Shown: positions 8,353-16,591 of the stretch, one piece after another
Layout of the letters: each line of letters opens with the position of its first letter
Numbering within the stretch: position 1 is the stretch's first letter
DNA from: PALSA-129 sp050014595
Lineage (GTDB): Bacteria; Acidobacteriota; Terriglobia; Bryobacterales; Bryobacteraceae
Assembly (NCBI GenBank): GCA_050014595.1
Contig: JBEKDA010000008.1
Location: 1-64,000 of the forward strand
DNA: 64,000 nucleotides
Direction of reading: 5' to 3'
Notes under the pieces: generated by a model
Databases searched by the model: none
The model's input: the letters and a program-made list of their open reading frames with translations, nothing else
What the model was told of the DNA's origin: nothing
Translations under genes and position numbers: made by a program

Positions 8353-10152
8353 CTAGAATCCCGGCGGCCGCTCTCCCGCCACGCCGAGCGCCCGCTCGAA
8401 CTCGAGGCCGGCGCGCCCCACCGTACCCTCATCGAAGAGCCGGCCGATCAGAGTGACCCCGTGCGGCACGCGGCGAGGCGGCGAGAACTTAGGCAGCGGA
8501 TTCGCCGCATCCGGCGCCCAATCGCTGCGGGCCTCGGCCACCTCCACAAAGCCCGCCCGGAAGGTCAGCGACGGATGTCCGGTGAAGTTGCTGATGGTGA
8601 GCATTTCGTCGCGCAGCGATGGCACCAGCAGCACGTCCGCCTGGGTGAAGATGCGCGCCATCTCCTGGGCCACTTTGCGCCGCAACCGGTCGGCCTGGAC
8701 GAAATCCACCGCCGAAAGAAAGCGGGCCTGGCGGAACAGGTTGGGCCACGCGTCGGGAACCTGCGCCTTGAGCTGTCTCAGCCCGCCGCTCAGCGTGAGT
8801 TCCTCGAAGGCCGCGGCGCCCTCGGCGAACAAAATCAGGTCGAGCGAGTCGTACGGCCAGTCGGGAAGCGCCACCTCCACCGGGACCATGCCCAGCTTCT
8901 GGACGGTCTCCAAAGCGGCGCGGTCCACGCCGGTGGCCGGAGGTTCTTTCATCCAGGCGGGGAAGTAGCCCACGCGCAGTCCTTCGACGGAGGCGCCCGA
9001 GTCGAAGTCCAGCCGGCTGGCTACGCTCGAAACGTCGCCGGCATCCGGCCCCGAGATCGCCTGTAGCACCAGCATGGCGTCTTCCACACTGCGAGTCATG
9101 GGGCCCAGCTTGTCGAGCGACCAGCACAGCGTCATCGCGCCCGTCCGCGGAACCCGCCCGTAGGTCGGCCGCAGACCTGTGATCCCGCACCGCATCGACG
9201 GGCTGACGATGCTGCCTCCGGTTTCGCTGCCGATCGAGAAGCCCACCAACCCCGCCGCGGTGGCTGCCCCCGGCCCCGCGCTCGAACCCGACGCGCCTTC
9301 CTCCAGCAGCCAAGGATTCATGGTCTGGCCGCCAAACCAGATGTCGTTGAGCGCCAGCGCGCCCAGGCTCAGCTTCGCGGCCAGCACCGCGCCCGCCTCG
9401 TGCAGACGCTTCACCACCGCCGCGTCCTCGGCCGGCACGCGGTTCCGGAACGGCTCGGCTCCGTAAGTGGTAGGGATGCCGGCCGTATCCAGCAGATCTT
9501 TGCCGCCCCATGGAATGCCGTGGAGCGGCCCGCGGTACTTGCCCGCCGCCATCTCCCGGTCCGCCTGTTTGGCTTGCTCGAGCGCCAGTTCCCGCGTCAG
9601 TGTGATCACGCAGCGCAGCTTGCCGTTGAACTGTTCCAGCCGTTCCAGATAGATGCCGGTCAGCCGCTCCGAGCTCAGTTTGCGCGCCTCCATCCATCGC
9701 GAGAGCTGCGTCAACGGGGCGAAGGCGATGTCCCGGTCGCTCGTGGGTAGCGGCACCGGCGCGCTCTTGCTGCGAATGAATCGGTCGCGCTCCGGCCCCG
9801 CCTTCTGCCCGGGCAATACCGGATTCCAACACGTCGCCGGCGCCACCGGAGGCGAGAGCGTGATCTTACGCGGTCCGGTGCGCCGCTCGTAGACCGATGC
9901 CAACGTCCTGCGCCAACTGCCCGCCGCCACTTCGCGCTCCGCCTGGCTCAGTTCCACCTGTACCAGCTTTTCGGCTTCCGCGAAGGTGGCAGCCGACACC
10001 CTCGGTCCCACTTCTGGCGCCGTCCCAAAGGCCGGTGGCGCTCCCGGCGTCTGATCGACGGCGGCCGTTTCGACGCTCTTGCGGCAAGCAGTAGCTGCGG
10101 CCGCCAGGCTGATCGAAGCGCCCCTCAAGAATTGCCTGCGCGATTTCGACAT
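8353..10152 (-). CDS. Tat-exported amidase-signature hydrolase
   Basis: About 599 aa. The N-terminus SRRQFLRGASISLAAAATAC has a twin-arginine signal and a cysteine that could be lipidated. The body from residue 140 is an amidase-signature domain with the Ser-cisSer-Lys triad: K218 (WGGKDLLD), the cis-Ser in GASGSSAG near 291, and nucleophile S314 in GSETGGSIVSPS. A long extra segment (residues 35-135) precedes it. The ATG at 10152 is chosen because it places the RR motif at the usual distance from the start. Amidase-signature enzymes hydrolyse amides or transfer ammonia; a periplasmic location makes the GatA role unlikely. Substrate unknown. Confidence 0.85.
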   Translation of the reverse strand: MSKSRRQFLRGASISLAAAATACRKSVETAAVDQTPGAPPAFGTAPEVGPRVSAATFAEAEKLVQVELSQAEREVAAGSWRRTLASVYERRTGPRKITLSPPVAPATCWNPVLPGQKAGPERDRFIRSKSAPVPLPTSDRDIAFAPLTQLSRWMEARKLSSERLTGIYLERLEQFNGKLRCVITLTRELALEQAKQADREMAAGKYRGPLHGIPWGGKDLLDTAGIPTTYGAEPFRNRVPAEDAAVVKRLHEAGAVLAAKLSLGALALNDIWFGGQTMNPWLLEEGASGSSAGPGAATAAGLVGFSIGSETGGSIVSPSMRCGITGLRPTYGRVPRTGAMTLCWSLDKLGPMTRSVEDAMLVLQAISGPDAGDVSSVASRLDFDSGASVEGLRVGYFPAWMKEPPATGVDRAALETVQKLGMVPVEVALPDWPYDSLDLILFAEGAAAFEELTLSGGLRQLKAQVPDAWPNLFRQARFLSAVDFVQADRLRRKVAQEMARIFTQADVLLVPSLRDEMLTISNFTGHPSLTFRAGFVEVAEARSDWAPDAANPLPKFSPPRRVPHGVTLIGRLFDEGTVGRAGLEFERALGVAGERPPGF

Positions 10153-10300
10153 GCACACATTGTATCCGCCGCAGCCAAGCCCGGAGGGCGAAACATGATA
10201 GCCCACGGCGTGAGCCGATCTGCTCGTCGATTTTGGACCAAAGACCGGCGCAAACAGGCTGATCCATCGCTCATCGCAAATGCCGCGCGGTGCCGGCAGC

Positions 10301-10822
10301 CTACTTAGTGATCGCGCCGCAAGCGATGCGGTCGCCCGCGTTGCCCGACGGGTCCGACTTCATGTCGTCGGCCTTGGCATGAATCACCAGCGCCGTCCCG
10401 CCGTTCGAAAACAACGAATGATCGCCGGCGCCCAGGTTCACAAGCGGATCCGTCAGCGTCGCCTTCGACGTTCCGTCGGCCTTGACGGTGAAGTTCGGCA
10501 TGTCGCCCGCATGCGGCCCCGCAGGATTCTGCAGGCCATGGTGCTTCCCGTCAGGATTGAAGTGTCCACCGGCCGTCGTGAATGCCGGCCCTTCGCACTT
10601 GGCCGCCTGGTGAAAATGTATGGCATGCTCGCCCGGCGTCAGGTTCTTGAGGTTTAGCTTAATGGTCACGCCCGATCCACCCTTGCCCTCGCTCAGAGTG
10701 GCCGATCCGACGGCCTGTCCATTCGTGTCTTGCAACTTCACGGTGACAGGCTTTTCCGCGGCACAGACAGCTACGGCACCCATGAAACCGGCAATGGCAG
10801 CAACAACGAAGTGTTTGGTCAT
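10301..10822 (-). CDS. sodC: Superoxide dismutase [Cu-Zn]
   Basis: A 173 aa periplasmic protein. A signal peptide covers residues 1-22. The Cu/Zn site is intact: HAIHFHQAAKCEG (two copper His), GGHFNPDGKHHG (bridging and zinc His), PHAGDMPN, and LVIHAKADD (last copper His) with Cys near the end (RIACG) for the conserved disulphide. GGAGGAG lies before the ATG. The enzyme dismutates superoxide outside the cytoplasm. It is a single gene, with a 174-base gap before the divergent RRM gene that probably contains both promoters. Confidence 0.95.
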   Translation of the reverse strand: MTKHFVVAAIAGFMGAVAVCAAEKPVTVKLQDTNGQAVGSATLSEGKGGSGVTIKLNLKNLTPGEHAIHFHQAAKCEGPAFTTAGGHFNPDGKHHGLQNPAGPHAGDMPNFTVKADGTSKATLTDPLVNLGAGDHSLFSNGGTALVIHAKADDMKSDPSGNAGDRIACGAITK

Positions 10823-10996
10823 GGTGTTCTCCTCCTTGCCATGGTCTCACAAAACTCCGGCTGTCCGGCTACCGGAAGTGTACTCAAGTATCCCCGCCGC
10901 TGTGCTACCTGCCCAATGGCGCTATGCGCCTGACCGCCCTTTTCCTGCTAGACTGGCAACGGGAACACTCTTGGTAGGGCAGGGAAGGCCGGGTGT

Positions 10997-11287
10997 ATGA
11001 AAAGTCTTTTCGTAGGTAATCTCAGTTTTTCGGTCACGGAACAAGCGCTCCGTTCTCTGATGGAAACTTATGGGCCCGTGGAACGGGTCAGCATCATGAC
11101 CGACCGTGACACCGGTCAGCCCAGAGGCTTTGCCTTTGTTGACATGACCAACGACGCAGATGCCGCCAAAGCCATCAGCGCCCTGAACGGCAAAGATCTG
11201 GAAGGCCGCACGCTCAGCGTGAATGAAGCGCGCCCCAAAACCGATCGCCCCGGCGGTGGGGGCGGCGCCGGCCGCAAACGCTGGTAG
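10997..11287 (+). CDS. RRM-type RNA-binding protein (copy 1)
   Basis: A 96 aa single RRM: RNP2 is LFVGNLSF at residues 4-11 and RNP1 is RGFAFVDM near residues 43-50, with the aromatic positions needed to stack on RNA. The C-terminus is a short Gly/Arg tail (PGGGGGAGRKRW). This layout is that of the small glycine-rich RNA-binding proteins of bacteria, often cold-induced. A close paralog lies at 14245-14568 on the other strand. It converges with the next gene, whose stop is three bases away. Confidence 0.9.
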   Translation: MKSLFVGNLSFSVTEQALRSLMETYGPVERVSIMTDRDTGQPRGFAFVDMTNDADAAKAISALNGKDLEGRTLSVNEARPKTDRPGGGGGAGRKRW

Positions 11288-11290
11288 CTT

Positions 11291-11560
11291 TTACGCCTTC
11301 TTGGCGGCTCGTTGCGGCTTCTCGGCTCCCGCCCGCTGCAACGCCCAGCGGCGCTTGGCGGCCTCGCTGATCGCCTTCCTGCCGGCGGCGCTCAGTCTCC
11401 TGCGCTTTCGTGCGGGAGCGGCGGCTTTGGCGGCAGGCTCCTTGGCGCCGCCCCCGAGCATCTGCTTCAGCTCGGCAATCCGGGCGCTTAAGTCCGCTTT
11501 CTGTTTTTCGAAACCGATCAGCGCCGCGTTGAGTATTTCGTCATTGAGCTTGGTGGCCAT
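11291..11560 (-). CDS. Small basic protein, histone-H1-like tail
   Basis: An 89 aa protein with an N-terminal amphipathic helix (ILNAALIGFEKQKADLSARIAELKQML) and an Ala/Lys/Arg-rich C-terminal half containing RRRLSAAGRKAISEAAKRRWA. The latter repeats the SAAxRKxIxEAxxxRW pattern seen in many acidobacterial and planctomycete small proteins of unknown function; nucleic-acid binding is likely from charge alone. GGGAGGGG precedes the ATG. It ends against the RRM gene in convergent orientation. Confidence 0.7.
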   Translation of the reverse strand: MATKLNDEILNAALIGFEKQKADLSARIAELKQMLGGGAKEPAAKAAAPARKRRRLSAAGRKAISEAAKRRWALQRAGAEKPQRAAKKA

Positions 11561-11751
11561 GTGAATCCCCTCCCAATTGTACCGCGCTGACTCCTTCTGA
11601 CTGGCGGCCTTTTGAGTGATACCATGACTCTACCGACACTGATTCCCCTACGGACGGCCCGGATGACCTCTTTCCGGCCTGATACCCGCGGGTGACTTGC
11701 CGGAGAGAGGAAGGCGCCAGCACGCGGTTGGCGCTTGAGACCGGCACGCCC

Positions 11752-13317
11752 ATGAGAATCCTGCTGTATAACCCCGATAACGGTGTCACTCAGAACTTCA
11801 TGCCTCACCTCTGGATGTTTCTGCTGCAGTCACTGACGCCCAGCCAACATCAAGTGGTGCTGATTGACGGCAACACTCAGCCCATGACCGACGCCGAACT
11901 TGTCCGCTTCGCGCTGGATCAACACATCGGCCTGGTCGGCATCGGCGCCATGACCCGCATGATCGCCAAGGCCTACCGCGTGGCCGATGCCCTCCGCGCC
12001 GCGGGCATTCTCGTCGTCATGGGCGGACCGCACATCACCGAGGTCCCCGATGAGGCTCTCGGCCGCGACGGAGGCCCCCGTCACGCCGACGCCCTGGCCC
12101 TCGGGGAAGCCGATGAAACCTGGCCCCGCATCGTCGAAGATGCCGTCCGCGGCCAACTCAAGGAAGTCTACGCTCCCGTCGACGCCTTCGGTCAGGACCG
12201 CAAGCCCACCTTGCAGGATTACCCGGCCATTCCCTGGGATACCCTCGACATCAAGCAGTTCAACCGCATCCCCGCCTTCTTCCGCCGCATCATGCGCCAT
12301 TACGGCGTCGAGTGGGAGACGTTTCACATCATCCCGATTGAGAGCGGCCGCGGCTGTCCCTATGGCTGCGAGTTCTGCACCGTCACGGGCTTTTTCGGCG
12401 ATTCCATCCGCTTCCGCTCCAACCAGAGCGTCGTCGATGAAATGCTCATGCTCAAACAGCGCGCCCGCTCGACGCGCGGCAAGTTCGCGGTCTTCTTCGT
12501 CGATGACAACTTCGCCATCAACGTCAAGCGCACCAAGTCGCTCTTGCGTGACATCATCGCGGCCGGCGCCGAGCTGAACTGGGTGGCGCAAATCAGCGCC
12601 AACCTCCTGCGCGATCGGGAACTCGTGGATTTGATCGCCGCTTCCGGCGGCAAATGGATCTTCATCGGCATGGAGTCGCTCGATCCGGCCAATCTTGCCA
12701 GCGTCAACAAGAGCTTCAACAAGCCGTCCGAATACGCCGGCGTCCTTCAGTCGCTGGCCAGCCGCAACATCTACGCCATCACGTCGTTCATTTTCGGCTT
12801 GGATAACGATACGCCTGGCGTGGCCAGCCGAACTCTGGACCAGATGCGCGAATGGCCCCCGGTGCTGCCCGTTTTCGGACAAATCACCCCGTTTCCAGCC
12901 ACTCCTTTATATACGCGCCTGCAGAAGGAAGGCCGCCTCACCCGGCCCAAACACTGGCTCGAATTTGCTCCCTTCCGCATGGCGCACACGCCGCTCAAGA
13001 TCACCATCCCGGAAGTGCAGACTGAGGTCCGCTACGCGTGGACCAACTCGTACAGCCCGGCCGCCACTCAGCAAGCGCTCGATTCCATCGCTCACGAACC
13101 GGCCGCCTATAAGATCAGCCACTTGGCCTCGCGCTTCTTCTTCCGTGGAATTTATTTCCCGCAAAAGGGAGTGTTGGGCTGGCTAAGATTGATCGCGCAA
13201 AACCGCGGTCCGCTCTACAGTGTAGTGAAGGACTGCTTCACGCAATGGCACGGCACGCGCCGTTCTCCGGAGCCTGTCTTCCTCCCCAAAACCCAGCCCG
13301 AGCCCGGCTCGAACTAG
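11752..13317 (+). CDS. B12-binding radical SAM protein
   Basis: About 521 aa. Residues 1-140 form a cobalamin-binding Rossmann domain (LVGIGAMTRMIAKAYRVADA, MGGPHITEVPDEA). The radical SAM core follows with the [4Fe-4S] cysteines C202, C206 and C209 in GRGCPYGCEFC, and later ESLDP and FIFGLDND motifs. The C-terminus resembles the DUF4070 extension. The ATG at 11752 is used because the fold starts with RILLYNPDNG. Class B enzymes of this type methylate or rearrange unreactive carbons in lipids or natural products; no pathway partner is adjacent, so the substrate is open. Confidence 0.85.
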   Translation: MRILLYNPDNGVTQNFMPHLWMFLLQSLTPSQHQVVLIDGNTQPMTDAELVRFALDQHIGLVGIGAMTRMIAKAYRVADALRAAGILVVMGGPHITEVPDEALGRDGGPRHADALALGEADETWPRIVEDAVRGQLKEVYAPVDAFGQDRKPTLQDYPAIPWDTLDIKQFNRIPAFFRRIMRHYGVEWETFHIIPIESGRGCPYGCEFCTVTGFFGDSIRFRSNQSVVDEMLMLKQRARSTRGKFAVFFVDDNFAINVKRTKSLLRDIIAAGAELNWVAQISANLLRDRELVDLIAASGGKWIFIGMESLDPANLASVNKSFNKPSEYAGVLQSLASRNIYAITSFIFGLDNDTPGVASRTLDQMREWPPVLPVFGQITPFPATPLYTRLQKEGRLTRPKHWLEFAPFRMAHTPLKITIPEVQTEVRYAWTNSYSPAATQQALDSIAHEPAAYKISHLASRFFFRGIYFPQKGVLGWLRLIAQNRGPLYSVVKDCFTQWHGTRRSPEPVFLPKTQPEPGSN

Positions 13318-13340
13318 CGCAGTGCTTGTGCAAGTTTTGT

Positions 13341-13536
13341 GGGGCGGGCAATCTTGCCCGCAGCCGGCTTTCAGCCGCTCCATTCCTGGCTTTGCGAGTC
13401 TTGCGCGGCGCACCTGCCCGTCAGGCCCGCAGGGCGCAAGAAAATGCCCATGGCGCAAGCCGTGCGCAATATATCGTCCGCCGGCGCAGCCCCGGAACGG
13501 GGCGTAAGAGCGAAGCCCGCGGCGTCAGCCGTGCGG
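13341..13536. repeat. Intergenic GC-rich hairpin repeats
   Basis: The 220-base gap holds no gene. GCGGGCA-ATCT-TGCCCGC (13344-13361) heads a module also found, with compensating changes, at 22289-22306. A second module (AGCCCCGG...CGGGGCGTAAGAG, 13488-13510, then GGCGTCAGCCGTGCGGAA) recurs at 42008-42076 and in part at 10199-10216. Confidence 0.7.
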
Positions 13537-13540
13537 AACT

Positions 13541-13891
13541 TTATCCCTTGCGCCACGGCGTGAACTGCTGTCCCGCCTCCGGCTTGCGCCGGTGAGGCCC
13601 CGGTCTCCGCGATTCCGCCCGCCGCACCTCGGCCGCGGTCCGTTCCGCCACGTAGGCCAGCAGGTCGTCGTTCGTCAGTTCGTGATTGCCCGCCCGCGCC
13701 GCCTCGACGTCGGCCGCCAGTTTATGAGCGCAGAGCACCGGACCTTCTTGAATCCCGACGCGGTGCTTCAAGAACAACACCATGTCGACGCTCACCAGGA
13801 AACGCGTGGTGGATTTGTCCGCGGCTTTGCAATCGAACTTATAGACGCGCCGGCTTTGCGCCTGATCAAAACCTAAATATCGCAGTTCCAC
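13541..13891 (-). CDS. Conserved small acidobacterial protein
   Basis: I place the start at GTG 13891, giving 116 aa beginning ELRYLGFDQAQSRRVYKFD, because AAGGAGG lies five bases upstream. A longer start at GTG 13939 overlaps the preceding gene's TGA by four bases (GTGA) and cannot be excluded. The body (FLVSVDMVLFLKHRVGIQEG, CAHKLAAD, HELTNDDLLAYVAERTAAE) resembles a family of small proteins I recall only as hypothetical in soil acidobacteria. No function can be assigned. Confidence 0.7.
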   Translation of the reverse strand: MELRYLGFDQAQSRRVYKFDCKAADKSTTRFLVSVDMVLFLKHRVGIQEGPVLCAHKLAADVEAARAGNHELTNDDLLAYVAERTAAEVRRAESRRPGPHRRKPEAGQQFTPWRKG

Positions 13892-13935
13892 CGCCGCCTC
13901 CTTCGGTTGGAACACAGGGTGTCTGAGTTCCGAAG

Positions 13936-14187
13936 TCACTCTTTTACGCCGCTAGCTTCATCGGCTGGTTTGGCAATTTCGCCGGTTTCGTCCGCGCTGT
14001 CGAGCGGATGGCCCGTTTCCTCCGCGCTGTCGATGGGATTACCGAATTCATCGGTGCCATCCAGGGCAATTCCGGCTTCCCGGGCAAGCTTCCGCTGCAC
14101 CCGCTGTGCCGCCTTGTCCCGCTGCTTCTCCACGCGCGCGAGTTCCTTCTGCCGTTTCTTGAATGTGGTTCGTGAGCGAGTAGGAAT
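13936..14187 (-). CDS. Small basic/acidic coiled protein, probable ATT start
   Basis: The frame open upstream of GTG 14133 continues to ATT at 14187, eight bases after a perfect GAGGAGG site (14196-14202). From there it reads PTRSRTTFKKRQKELARVEKQ, a basic helical N-terminus, then DKAAQRVQRKLAREAG and an acidic C-terminal half (DSAEETGHPLDSADETGE). The GTG has no ribosome site. The full 83 aa form resembles short acidobacterial proteins starting with RSRTTFKKRQKE. Function is unknown. It overlaps the next gene in a possible GTGA junction. Confidence 0.6.
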   Translation of the reverse strand: MPTRSRTTFKKRQKELARVEKQRDKAAQRVQRKLAREAGIALDGTDEFGNPIDSAEETGHPLDSADETGEIAKPADEASGVKE

Positions 14188-14244
14188 AGCCGTCGCCTCC
14201 TCAGGGTAAAGCCGGCCTTGGCGGCCGGCTCCCAGTTCTTCAGT

Positions 14245-14568
14245 TTACCAACGCGGCTCGCGACGCTGCCGTCCACCGCCGCCGTTGCCGCCCGGTCTGC
14301 CGCCGCCGGATCGGCCGCTGTCGGTCTTCGGTCGAGCTTCGTTCACGTTGAGGGCGCGGCCATTCATGTCGGTGCCGTTCAAACCGGCGATCGCCTTGTC
14401 CGCCTCGGCGGAGTCCGTCATTTCGACGAACGCGAAGCCGCGCGCGCGGCCCGTTTCCCGGTCAGTTACTACGTTAACGCGATCCACAGTCCCGTACTGC
14501 TCAAACAGCGAACGGATGGACGATTCGGTTGCGGCAAAATCCAAATTGCCTACAAATAGGTTTTTCAT
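14245..14568 (-). CDS. RRM-type RNA-binding protein (copy 2)
   Basis: A 107 aa protein with RNP2 LFVGNLDF and RNP1 RGFAFVEM, and a Gly/Arg-rich tail (GGGRPGGNGGGGRQRREPRW) longer than that of the copy at 10997. AAAGGAA precedes the ATG at 14568. The two copies share the NVNEARPKTD/SVNEARPKTD strand and clearly arose by duplication. It likely acts as an RNA chaperone; targets unknown. The gap 14569-14847 has no supported gene. Confidence 0.9.
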   Translation of the reverse strand: MKNLFVGNLDFAATESSIRSLFEQYGTVDRVNVVTDRETGRARGFAFVEMTDSAEADKAIAGLNGTDMNGRALNVNEARPKTDSGRSGGGRPGGNGGGGRQRREPRW

Positions 14569-14847
14569 GTTGTTTTCCTTTGTTTTGATAGTTCGGGCGA
14601 GAGCCAAGGCAGAAGTGGAAACCAACCAAGCTGTAGCGGGACGATCAAAGACACCCTCAGTATAGCAGGTTTCCCTGGCCAACGCGCTGTGGGCGAGCGG
14701 GTTTTGCCGCTTGCGCCCGGGGAGGTGGGTATTGCGCCTCCCCGATTGGCATTTTTACCCCAAAACAAGCTCCCGCTGGCGAACTCACGGAGTTGCGCAT
14801 CGGGCGCCGGATTTGTCTGCGCCCACCGATTCGCGACGACATGCGAA

Positions 14848-15243
14848 TCATGGCGCGACCAGGACCCAGCCGCCTTCGACTTTCGTTTCGTAGGTGCGGA
14901 TGGATTCCGTTCGGACGTGCTGCAGCAGCATGCCCACGTACTGCAGATAGGCAGCCACTCTGGGCGGAACGCTCTCATTGCCCAGATCCGCGGGAACCGG
15001 GCCGGAGAGGGCTTCGCCGGTGGTGACGTCGAACTGCGCGCAGTGCATGGCGCAAGTGACGAACTTGCCGTCGAGCGCACCCATTTCCAGCGGCGCATTC
15101 ATGTGCCCGCAGCGCCGTTCGATGGCGTGGTAAGTTCCACCGCAATTGCAGATGACGATCTCGTGTCCCTCGATCTCGACGGTCTTCATCCCGCCGGGCG
15201 CGATCTCATCGGAGCTGATTGCGCGGACGAACTTGTCACCCAA
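14848..15243 (-). CDS. Rieske [2Fe-2S] protein (operon gene 4)
   Basis: About 131 aa starting at TTG 15243, which overlaps the end of the FTR-like gene by eight bases; no ATG fits the frame. The cluster site is C-x-H-x16-C-x2-H: RCGHMNAPLE then TCAMHCAQFD. There is no signal peptide or membrane anchor, so it is a soluble Rieske ferredoxin rather than a cytochrome bc subunit. Position at the end of the Rieske-glutaredoxin-FTR operon suggests that it passes electrons in that system. Soluble Rieske ferredoxins otherwise serve oxygenases, and none is adjacent. Confidence 0.85.
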   Translation of the reverse strand: MGDKFVRAISSDEIAPGGMKTVEIEGHEIVICNCGGTYHAIERRCGHMNAPLEMGALDGKFVTCAMHCAQFDVTTGEALSGPVPADLGNESVPPRVAAYLQYVGMLLQHVRTESIRTYETKVEGGWVLVAP

Positions 15244-15571
15244 GGCCCACGTCCTTTGGCGGCAGTTGGGGCAGGCTATCCGGGTCGGTGACATCCTGGT
15301 GGACGAAGAGCCCGCACCAACAGCGTTTGATAGCGTCGAAATGTTGCCGGTGGAAGGGAATGCATGGGCAGACGATCTGCATGTCGCGGGCGCGGTCATG
15401 GCGCACTGGTTGGCAGGGGCAGAATGGAACGCCGTGCTTGTCCTCCAGCATCACTTCCTGTTCCAGCAGAAAATCCGCCAGCTCCGTGTCGGGCGTGAAT
15501 TTGAAGCCCAACGGCCCCACTACTTTGTCGTAGAAATGGCGAAGCGCCTTTTTCCGCGATTCAGTATCCAT
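15236..15571 (-). CDS. ftrB: Ferredoxin:thioredoxin reductase catalytic-type protein
   Basis: A 111 aa protein with the three paired cysteine motifs of the FTR catalytic chain: FCPCQ, VCPCIPFH and RCWCGLF, the last CWC in place of the plant CHC. The DAIKRCWCGLF and DVTDPDSLP segments are typical. Such proteins bind a [4Fe-4S] cluster beside a redox disulphide and reduce thioredoxin-like partners. Spacing between the motifs (14 and 13 residues) differs from the plant enzyme (16 and 8). No variable subunit FtrA is nearby. The adjacent glutaredoxin and two Rieske proteins are the obvious candidate partners. Confidence 0.85.
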   Translation of the reverse strand: MDTESRKKALRHFYDKVVGPLGFKFTPDTELADFLLEQEVMLEDKHGVPFCPCQPVRHDRARDMQIVCPCIPFHRQHFDAIKRCWCGLFVHQDVTDPDSLPQLPPKDVGLG

Positions 15572-15582
15572 TCGACACCGCC

Positions 15583-15828
15583 TTACGATTTCAGCGCCTT
15601 CGAGTAGAGTTCCGGCTGATAGCCCGAGATGACTTGGTCGCCGATTTTGACGAATGGGAAGCCAGTGGCGCCGGCGGCATCGAGCTCCCGCAAAATCTTC
15701 GCTTGTGTCGCTTCGTCGGCGAGATCATAGTCGATGTAAGTGAACGGGATGTGATGGTCGGTAAAAAACTTCTTCGTCTTGTGGCACCAGGGACAAGTTG
15801 AGAGAGTATACATGCTGACTATTTCCAT
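15583..15828 (-). CDS. Glutaredoxin (NrdH/GrxC-like)
   Basis: An 81 aa thioredoxin fold with active site CPWC at residues 12-15 (STCPWCHKT) and the cis-Pro/GSH-site motif ATGFPFVKIG, then GDQVISGYQPE. The length is that of small glutaredoxins. It lies 11 bases upstream of the FTR-like gene in the same operon, making it a likely disulphide substrate of that reductase, possibly in place of a thioredoxin. Whether it accepts glutathione cannot be told here. Confidence 0.9.
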   Translation of the reverse strand: MEIVSMYTLSTCPWCHKTKKFFTDHHIPFTYIDYDLADEATQAKILRELDAAGATGFPFVKIGDQVISGYQPELYSKALKS

Positions 15829-15840
15829 GCTATTTTCCTT

Positions 15841-16206
15841 TCAACCGAGGTTAACAAACAGTCTGCCCGCTTCGATCTTTGTAGGGTAAACGTCGACGCC
15901 AAGCTCCGGCGCATCGAGGAACCTGCCTGTTCGAACATCGAAACGCCAATCATGGCATCCGCAGATGATTGTGTAACCCTCCAGCCTTCCCGCGGACAGC
16001 GGACACGCCATGTGGGCGCACTTGCCTGAAACGGCGTAGACCGCGCCGCCGACGCGCGCCAGAACGACATTCACTCCCAGCGGAAAGACCGGCGCCATGT
16101 GGCCTTCCGGCAACATCGCATCGTCCAAGACATACTTCCAGTTGAGCGCACTGATTGGGGTGCCCCCTGTCTTTCCCGGAAATTCCGGTTCGTGGGCGGA
16201 CGTCAT
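15841..16206 (-). CDS. Rieske [2Fe-2S] protein (operon gene 1)
   Basis: A 121 aa soluble Rieske protein, first gene of the redox operon. Cluster ligands are in KCAHMACPLS and ICGCHDWRFD (C-x-H-x16-C-x2-H). An extra pair of cysteines (C in MACP, C in CGCH) could form the stabilising disulphide. No signal sequence. It resembles NirD/biphenyl-type Rieske ferredoxins. It differs from the fourth gene, so the operon has two distinct one-electron carriers flanking two dithiol proteins. Confidence 0.85.
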   Translation of the reverse strand: MTSAHEPEFPGKTGGTPISALNWKYVLDDAMLPEGHMAPVFPLGVNVVLARVGGAVYAVSGKCAHMACPLSAGRLEGYTIICGCHDWRFDVRTGRFLDAPELGVDVYPTKIEAGRLFVNLG

Positions 16207-16297
16207 CTCTCGGCCTTTATACCCAGGATTTTCATTTTACATCCGAAACCCAAGACCCGGTGAAGACCGAATCCGATGGTTGATTTCGAGAGAGTAC

Positions 16298-16489
16298 TCA
16301 GCCACGTGCGCGGCTACGCTTCGGGCGGTTGGCCCGGTATTGCGCGTAAGGAACACCCTTTTCCTTGTGGCGCGATTCGGAAACAAGACCGTCCCGGAGG
16401 TCCTCCCAGATAGCCCCGTGCTTCTTCAGGTCGATGAGCACACCGACCTTGCGGCCTTTCTCATCGGTGACGAACTGAATTCCGCTCAT
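16298..16489 (-). CDS. Phd/YefM-like antitoxin-type protein
   Basis: A 63 aa protein starting at ATG 16489: GIQFVTDEKGRKVGVLIDLKKHG followed by an acidic helix and a basic tail (RANRPKRSRARG). The first 25 residues match the beta-hairpin of small Phd/YefM-like antitoxins (FVTDExGxKxAVLIxLxxY). No toxin frame is adjacent, so it may be an orphan or another regulator. The long minus-strand frame that contains it and runs to 17710 is only a shadow of the dehydratase gene. Confidence 0.5.
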   Translation of the reverse strand: MSGIQFVTDEKGRKVGVLIDLKKHGAIWEDLRDGLVSESRHKEKGVPYAQYRANRPKRSRARG

Positions 16490-16591
16490 GGTTTCATTTT
16501 CCCTCATCCGTCGACACCGCGTCGAATTCCCCGCCCGGTTCCGTCTCCCGCCGCAATCTGTTCTAATGGGAATCCGATCGGACTCCCCATC

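Noticed and set aside
11830..12882. 350-codon minus-strand frame opposite the radical SAM gene
   Set aside because: No motifs; the plus strand has intact B12 and radical SAM sites.
13341..13536. CRISPR array
   Set aside because: Repeats are hairpins of different sequence without regular spacers.
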